IMG/VR virus record: IMGVR_UViG_3300027743_000002
Location: 1 to 64,000 of that record
From: a virus
Length of the DNA stretch: 64,000 nt
Strand: one strand, 5' to 3'
Numbering within the stretch: position 1 is the first letter of the stretch; each line of letters begins with the position of its first letter. Position numbers and translations under genes: made by a program. This document shows positions 60,158-64,000 of the stretch, piece by piece. The notes beneath the pieces are model-generated. The model saw only the letters and a list, made by a program, of their open reading frames with translations, was not told the DNA's origin and did not search any database.

Positions 60158-60380
60158 TGCTCACATCCTTTGGTTCCCACAAAGCCCCTTCTAGGCCGCA
60201 AGGGTAGACCGCCGAAGAATTACTTCCTTGCCGCATACTTGAGCAGTAGGGCATCGTGGACACTCCGCTGACTAGATCAACAGCGGCAACGGTCGGCTGC
60301 GAGCATTGCGGCGCGTCATAAAAAGCCGCCGCACTTGGCACGCACCACTTACAGTCTTTACAGAATTTAAGTTCAGCCAT
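60150..60380 (-). CDS. first gene of the minus-strand early operon
   Basis: Starts at ATG 60380 with AAAGGA upstream; longer in-frame starts lie upstream of the promoter and are rejected. The 76-residue protein opens FCKDCKWCVPS and contains more Cys, a likely zinc binder. It is read from the left-facing promoter of the divergent pair. Confidence 0.55.
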   Translation of the reverse strand: MAELKFCKDCKWCVPSAAAFYDAPQCSQPTVAAVDLVSGVSTMPYCSSMRQGSNSSAVYPCGLEGALWEPKDVSNE

Positions 60381-60410
60381 GTTTGTTTTCCTTTCAATCG
60401 AAGCAAGCGA

Positions 60411-60500
60411 ACAGTAGCACGGATAGGAAAGACATGTCAAGCATCGTTTACAAGAAATAGTAATCTTGCGTTGACAAGACAGGACGTGACGTGCTAGGGT
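60411..60500. promoter_or_regulatory. divergent promoter pair / regulatory switch
   Basis: Left-facing: TTGACA (60440-60435), an 18-base spacer and TGC-TACTGT (-10 at 60416-60411). Right-facing: TTGACA (60471-60476), an 18-base spacer and TGC-TAGGGT (-10 at 60495-60500). Both share the TTGACA-N15-TGC layout. GACATGTC (60431-60438) is a palindrome overlapping the left -35, and TTGACAAGAC overlaps the right. These are candidate operators for the adjacent repressor. The right-facing start falls at or next to the ATG at 60508. Confidence 0.65.
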
Positions 60501-60507
60501 TGGGCCT

Positions 60508-60723
60508 ATGTTCATCAGCGAAATCAAGATAGACGCAGGGAAGCTGAAGGGGGCACGCGGTTTACGCAAGCCTTCTGAGGTGGCGCGGGAGATCGGGATT
60601 ACCCGTCAGCACTTGTGGCAAATAGAATCTGGACGGGCGAAACCTTCGGGAGAGATTCTAGCCAAGCTCTGCTGGCTCTACGGAAAGCCCATTCAGGAGT
60701 TCACTTCTAACGAGTCTAAGTGA
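60508..60723 (+). CDS. XRE-family repressor-like protein
   Basis: A 71-residue protein. KLKGARGLRKPSEVAREIG followed by ITRQHLWQIESGRAKPS is a textbook Cro/C1-type helix-turn-helix. It is the first rightward gene and its promoter start nearly coincides with its ATG, so the mRNA may be leaderless, as for lambda cI. It probably controls both promoters. Whether the phage is temperate is unknown, since no integrase is seen. Confidence 0.75.
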   Translation: MFISEIKIDAGKLKGARGLRKPSEVAREIGITRQHLWQIESGRAKPSGEILAKLCWLYGKPIQEFTSNESK

Positions 60724-60753
60724 AGGTTAGCGAGACTAAGAAAGGTGGCGTAG

Positions 60754-61044
60754 ATGGATAAGACAGAGTTGTTGCGATACGAACTTGCGGGGAGTGATTG
60801 GTGGGTGTCGCTGATTTCGTGGGGTTGGGCGCAGACGCTCGTTGCTCGTTATTTCGCGTGGAAGATAAACCGAAAGTTCGCGGCATTGGAGAGAGTGCGG
60901 CAGCGATCCATCTTGGTCGGCGCGGCTATCCGGCGGGGAGTGGTAGTTCGCGGCATGAGCGATTCAGACATGGACTATCTCAACTCAGCCATCCGGCGCG
61001 AGTGGAATACGCCAGAAGAAGACAAGGCGTGGAAACATCTATGA
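60754..61044 (+). CDS. hypothetical protein
   Basis: A 96-residue protein with AAAGGTGG upstream. Trp-rich and basic (SDWWVSLISWGWAQTL), with a possible membrane-interfacial helix. Its stop overlaps the next ATG. No family is recognised. Confidence 0.5.
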   Translation: MDKTELLRYELAGSDWWVSLISWGWAQTLVARYFAWKINRKFAALERVRQRSILVGAAIRRGVVVRGMSDSDMDYLNSAIRREWNTPEEDKAWKHL

Positions 61045-61130
61045 AACATCTACTAACACTAACTTCTATTCCTCTGTTGGTACTTTTAGTTTCGGTGGTG
61101 AATCTGATTACCCCAAAGGAGTGGGAATGA
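61041..61130 (+). CDS. tiny membrane or leader peptide (29 aa)
   Basis: ATGA overlaps on both sides (61041 and 61127). The peptide is mostly one hydrophobic helix (LLTLTSIPLLVLLVSVVNLI). It may be a membrane peptide or serve translational coupling. Confidence 0.45.
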   Translation: MKHLLTLTSIPLLVLLVSVVNLITPKEWE

Positions 61131-61369
61131 AGGCATTTGCTGACTTAGCCGATCTTCCAGAAGATGATCGAATTGCGATCATTGGTAAAACCGCAGAGGG
61201 CGGGCAGCGAGTCGCATTTGTGGTTGAGGATCACGCTAAAGCTGATCGCTATGTTGAGAAGCTAACAAAACGATTTCGGGTGTCAGTCGCCAAGCGATTA
61301 AATGGGCCAGTTAAGAACACAATTAGCGTGATTGTTACGAGACGATCTGAAGCGAAGGAGAACCTATGA
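61127..61369 (+). CDS. hypothetical protein
   Basis: Starts at ATG 61127 in an ATGA overlap (a GTG two codons upstream is an alternative). The 80-residue alpha/beta protein has KTAEGGQRVAFVVEDHAKAD. Basic C-terminus. Function is unknown. Confidence 0.5.
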   Translation: MKAFADLADLPEDDRIAIIGKTAEGGQRVAFVVEDHAKADRYVEKLTKRFRVSVAKRLNGPVKNTISVIVTRRSEAKENL

Positions 61370-61848
61370 GCGGGAACGTAAAGGTCTGCACAACAAGTGG
61401 CGAGCCTGTCGATAAGGTGCGCGCCGAACAGACAGAAACCGAGGGTCAGCACAAAGCCTACTTAGTGCTCTGCGCCGAAGAACGGGAGAAAGGGTTTGTT
61501 CGGCCCTACCGTGATAGGTACAGACATGTGGGCCGTTCTATCTGTGGAAAGATGGCCGATAGTTCCCCGTTGCTTGGCGGGCCGCGTTCTATTTGTAGCG
61601 ATGACTTCGAGCACGATGGCGAGCACGGCATACAAACCCGAACAGTTACCCAACCAGAGCACGCGCAAATAGAGAACACTCACAGACTGGGCGGTTGCGG
61701 TTCTGTTACCACAATGGGTCGCGCCCTAAGTGAAACTTATGCACGTGACCCGAAGTTCTACGGCGCAACCTTTTGCTGTCACTGCAATCAGCATTTACCT
61801 GTGGCTGAATTTGTTTGGGACGTTGACGGCGAAGTGGTTGGTTCTTAG
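61366..61848 (+). CDS. conserved phage protein with Cys/His sites
   Basis: A 160-residue protein with an ATGA start overlap. KGFVRPYRDRYRHVG, GCGSVTTMGRALSETYARDP and FCCHCNQHLPVAEFVW form a pattern I recognise from many phage genomes as an uncharacterised conserved protein with a zinc-like C-terminal site. Confidence 0.6.
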   Translation: MSGNVKVCTTSGEPVDKVRAEQTETEGQHKAYLVLCAEEREKGFVRPYRDRYRHVGRSICGKMADSSPLLGGPRSICSDDFEHDGEHGIQTRTVTQPEHAQIENTHRLGGCGSVTTMGRALSETYARDPKFYGATFCCHCNQHLPVAEFVWDVDGEVVGS

Positions 61849-61888
61849 TTTCTCTGGTGGCCTTAAACCAGCAGAGACGGAGATAGAA

Positions 61889-62065
61889 ATGGGTGAGTCG
61901 GAACACTATAAGGAGATTCTGAAAGCCGCTAAGAGTGGCCGGATCGCCGCTTGGCTGGTCTACATGGTGATGTTGCTGCTTTTTATTGTTACGTGGGTTG
62001 GAATATCCACGATGGAGCAGCGAATAGTTGATCGACTAGACCGCATTGAAAGGAAACTGCCGTGA
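61889..62065 (+). CDS. small membrane protein (58 aa)
   Basis: Starts at ATG 61889 with GGAGA upstream; the longer frame overlaps the preceding gene and is rejected. One transmembrane helix (AAWLVYMVMLLLFIVTWVG) is flanked by charged helices. A holin or other membrane role cannot be decided. Confidence 0.55.
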   Translation: MGESEHYKEILKAAKSGRIAAWLVYMVMLLLFIVTWVGISTMEQRIVDRLDRIERKLP

Positions 62066-62292
62066 CTAATCCAGAGGGGGAGCGGGAGAAACTGTTGAAC
62101 TGCCCGTTTTGCGGATCGGCAGCGGGTAAGGCTTTTGTGCCGTCAAGTGATCCGCGAACAAACGGGCGCGGCGATCTGTGGATCATCGGTTGTCAAGATG
62201 CGGAGTGCGCCACTGGTTTCGTGTCGTCCAATATCGATGATTCAATCAAGCGTTGGAATGCACGATCAGACATGCAGGAGCAGCAGAAGTAA
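62062..62292 (+). CDS. Lar-like restriction-alleviation zinc protein
   Basis: Starts at GTG 62062, overlapping the preceding stop. The 76 residues NCPFCGSAAGK, WIIGCQDAEC and DDSIKRWNAR match the Lar family, small phage/plasmid proteins that modulate type I restriction-modification. Activity here is untested. Confidence 0.65.
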   Translation: MTNPEGEREKLLNCPFCGSAAGKAFVPSSDPRTNGRGDLWIIGCQDAECATGFVSSNIDDSIKRWNARSDMQEQQK

Positions 62293-62601
62293 ATGGAAAC
62301 CAAACCAAAAACTGAGAGCGCAACGACTGTTCAATTCGTTGGGGGCTACGCAGATGGGCGTATCGTTGAGTTATTCGGGCCATTGCCTGACATGTATAGA
62401 TGTCCCGTTCCTGACCGCACCAGAGGGTTCACGGCTCCCTTAGTTTTCGATCCAGCACGACTGCCGCAAGAGGATGATTATGTACTTATTCCGCTATTTG
62501 GCAAGAAGTTCTACGTCGAAAGACGTTTACTGCAAATGGCGAACGACACAGCACGAACAACCGATAATCCCTTGATAGGACACTTGGCAGAACTAAAATG
62601 A
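62293..62601 (+). CDS. conserved small phage protein
   Basis: A 102-residue protein whose ATG directly follows the preceding stop. VQFVGGYADGRIVEL and the CPVPDRT segment occur in similar form in other phages, from memory. It may bind a small ligand; no catalytic motif. Confidence 0.5.
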   Translation: METKPKTESATTVQFVGGYADGRIVELFGPLPDMYRCPVPDRTRGFTAPLVFDPARLPQEDDYVLIPLFGKKFYVERRLLQMANDTARTTDNPLIGHLAELK

Positions 62602-62602
62602 A

Positions 62603-62797
62603 ATGAAACGCAATCCCAATAACTCTCAACGCCTGGAAGAATCTCTCACAGTTGCTTGTCCGTACTGTCGCGCTAGGATTGGAGAGTCATGTTGGGGAAT
62701 CAGCAGTTTCAGCGGCAAGCCCGTAAAGAAACCACACGTGCCCCACAAGGGGAGGGTATTGGCTTTAGTAGCACAGAGGTTGAAGGAGAAGGAATGA
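62603..62797 (+). CDS. zinc-finger protein
   Basis: A 64-residue protein. ACPYCRARIGESC then KPHVPHKGRV forms a Cys-His zinc finger type common in actinophage and environmental phage genes. Its stop overlaps the next ATG. Confidence 0.55.
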   Translation: MKRNPNNSQRLEESLTVACPYCRARIGESCWGISSFSGKPVKKPHVPHKGRVLALVAQRLKEKE

Positions 62798-62961
62798 CAT
62801 TGACGTTGTGGGTAATTTGGGTAGCTACGGCGATGGTGGCTGCAATTATGAATGTTTCCATTTGGGAGCGATATGGAATGCGGATAGCCGCCCGTTCAGT
62901 CCTAGCAACCCTCTGTGGCCTCATTGCGGGTATTATCTGCATGACGTTGGAGGCGAAATGA
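62794..62961 (+). CDS. small two-helix membrane protein (55 aa)
   Basis: ATG 62794 in an ATGA overlap. Two hydrophobic helices (LWVIWVATAMVAAIM, VLATLCGLIAGIICM) are separated by a basic turn, a holin-like layout. There is no endolysin neighbour to support lysis. Confidence 0.5.
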   Translation: MTLTLWVIWVATAMVAAIMNVSIWERYGMRIAARSVLATLCGLIAGIICMTLEAK

Positions 62962-63146
62962 GCAAGGAGCTAATTTCTCACACGCGCATCGTGAACGATT
63001 TAGAAATCTACGTTGATGATGAAGTTGCAGATGACGAGGTTGAGGTTGATTTCTTTCTTCCGCGCCATAAGCATCGAGTGACAGTTAAACTAAAAACCAA
63101 AGACGTACTACCTGAACTATGGGCGCGACTTCAGGAACAACCATGA
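62958..63146 (+). CDS. small acidic protein
   Basis: ATG 62958 in an ATGA overlap. The 62-residue protein has a very acidic middle (YVDDEVADDEVEVDF) and a beta-like end. Function is unknown. Confidence 0.5.
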   Translation: MSKELISHTRIVNDLEIYVDDEVADDEVEVDFFLPRHKHRVTVKLKTKDVLPELWARLQEQP

Positions 63147-63202
63147 ACAGAAGAAGGTTTCTTGAACTACTAGCCTTAGCAAGTGCGGGGAGTGTGGAAT
63201 GA
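63143..63202 (+). CDS. orphan twin-arginine leader peptide (19 aa)
   Basis: ATGA overlaps on both sides. The whole peptide, NRRRFLELLALASAG plus a few residues, looks like a twin-arginine signal peptide without a mature protein. It may be a decayed gene or a coupling ORF. Confidence 0.4.
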   Translation: MNRRRFLELLALASAGSVE

Positions 63203-63381
63203 CTGACGTTAAGGAGCCACTTAAACAAGTTTGCCCGCGCTGTGAAACAACCTTCTGGAGTTATCGCCCGTGGCCGAGCTGCGGAGCGTGTCTGACTGAG
63301 AAAGAACACGATCATCTTATCGCTACTGCTCCGTTTCAACCCGTCCCTCTGCTTATCTGGCTACAACAACATCAGAACTAA
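63199..63381 (+). CDS. zinc-ribbon hypothetical protein
   Basis: A 60-residue protein with an ATGA start overlap. VCPRCETTFWSYRPWPSCGAC contains two Cys pairs, read as CPRC and CGAC, for a zinc ribbon. Function is unknown. Confidence 0.5.
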   Translation: MTDVKEPLKQVCPRCETTFWSYRPWPSCGACLTEKEHDHLIATAPFQPVPLLIWLQQHQN

Positions 63382-63412
63382 ATCCCTTCGTTTGAAGGGC
63401 TTCAATGGTAAA

Positions 63413-63871
63413 ATGCAGGCAATGAAAAAGCTCGCTAGCCACGTTCTTATTGACCGTCGCAAGACGCTAAACCTCAAAACCACCTTAGCTGAAAAGCAGT
63501 TTCAGTCGCGCTTGCGGAGACATGGCATCAGGCATTACGCGCAGGTTGTAATCGGGCCGTTCATCGCTGACTTTGTAATACCAGACCGTTTGCTGGTCAT
63601 CGAGATCGATGGCGGGATTCATTCGAGCGTGGCGGCGAGAGCGTATGACGCGCAGCGTACCGAATACCTCAGAGATAAAGGATTCTCGGTCGTTCGTGTG
63701 GTCAACGAGAATGTCAAGACTTGGCCGCTACAGACCATTGATCAATACCCCGTCATCATGGGCAAACGATTGAAAGAGTACAAGCGTATCATTGGCGAGT
63801 TAAGCAACGAGCGGCAAGAGCCAAGCGTTGCGATGTCGGCCAATCCAACACTCATAGACTGTCCGTTCTAG
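63413..63871 (+). CDS. DUF559 / Vsr-like endonuclease
   Basis: Starts at ATG 63413 (ATG 63422 also possible); about 150 residues. LAEKQFQSRLRRHG, then FIADFVIPDRLLVIEIDGG with H following, and GFSVVRVVNENV are the motifs of DUF559, a PD-(D/E)XK family related to very-short-patch repair nucleases. The catalytic Asp and Glu lie in ADF and EID. Could be a free-standing homing nuclease. Good recognisable family. Confidence 0.75.
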   Translation: MQAMKKLASHVLIDRRKTLNLKTTLAEKQFQSRLRRHGIRHYAQVVIGPFIADFVIPDRLLVIEIDGGIHSSVAARAYDAQRTEYLRDKGFSVVRVVNENVKTWPLQTIDQYPVIMGKRLKEYKRIIGELSNERQEPSVAMSANPTLIDCPF

Positions 63872-64000
63872 ATCGGTTAGCCGCTTGGCGGTCTCCCGTG
63901 TGTTTGGCGGTAATGTCACAAAACCATTGCCAATTAGACCACCTACGGTCATAATGCGCGGCGAAACGTAGGACTCAGCCCTCAAGGAGACTAACGACTT
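63872..64000. other. right edge without a convincing gene
   Basis: A minus-strand frame (63800-63985) overlaps the DUF559 gene and lacks a ribosome site. GGAG near 63976 might precede a start beyond the window. Nothing firm is seen. Confidence 0.3.

Noticed and set aside
60381-60569. Longer version of the gene at 60150-60380 starting at 60569
   Set aside because: It would extend through both divergent promoters and into the repressor gene. The start at 60380 has a good ribosome site.

Overview
The window is one contiguous stretch of a tailed double-stranded DNA bacteriophage (Caudoviricetes-type) genome, probably from an uncultured environmental phage. A large terminase, a portal, a capsid-type protein behind a scaffold-like protein, a transglycosylase-bearing internal virion protein and beta-helix spikes support this. 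Signal peptides, a probable outer-membrane beta-barrel and Tat-type leaders suggest a Gram-negative host. The large ejection-type protein and short adaptor-like genes fit a short-tailed virion, but this is inference. No DNA polymerase, helicase, integrase, tRNA or CRISPR array was found, so the genome probably continues beyond the window.

Layout. Bases 1-46342 are almost entirely on the plus strand and carry the late (virion) genes: scaffold and capsid (179-3050), connector-like genes (3062-6317), an unusual cassette of one conserved unknown gene between pentanucleotide-periodic flanks (6472-7422), terminase (7440-9488), small head-associated genes, portal (12124), internal virion proteins (14745-21806), tail or adaptor proteins (22168-25491), collagen-like Gly-Xaa-Ser fibre proteins, a giant multi-domain glycosyltransferase/methyltransferase (28798-34167), more fibre modules, a beta-helix spike (38363) and a run of proteins with Sec signal peptides (40753-46342). 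Three homing-type endonucleases interrupt this block (9561, 25459 minus, 34164).

Bases 46434-60380 are a dense minus-strand early region of short, translationally overlapping genes. Recognisable members are a DUF1064 resolvase-like nuclease, HNH and Cas4-like nucleases, an SSB-like protein, an HExxH peptidase, a TnpB-family protein, an SAM methyltransferase and many zinc-ribbon proteins. Bases 60508-63871 run on the plus strand from a divergent promoter pair with an XRE repressor, giving an arrangement like a lysis-lysogeny switch.

The strongest candidates for something undescribed are: (1) the gene at 6557-7192, flanked on both sides by DNA with a G at nearly every fifth base and followed by a 17-bp hairpin; (2) a roughly 580-nt non-coding, hairpin-rich segment at about 54684-55263, running opposite to its neighbours and ending in an intrinsic terminator, which looks like a large ornate RNA; (3) a small structured RNA candidate between the convergent gene blocks (46344-46428); and (4) a cassette of secreted or membrane proteins behind a ribbon-helix-helix regulator with its own promoter (41850-46342). 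Many genes under 60 codons were placed from stop-start overlaps (ATGA, TAATG, TGATG).
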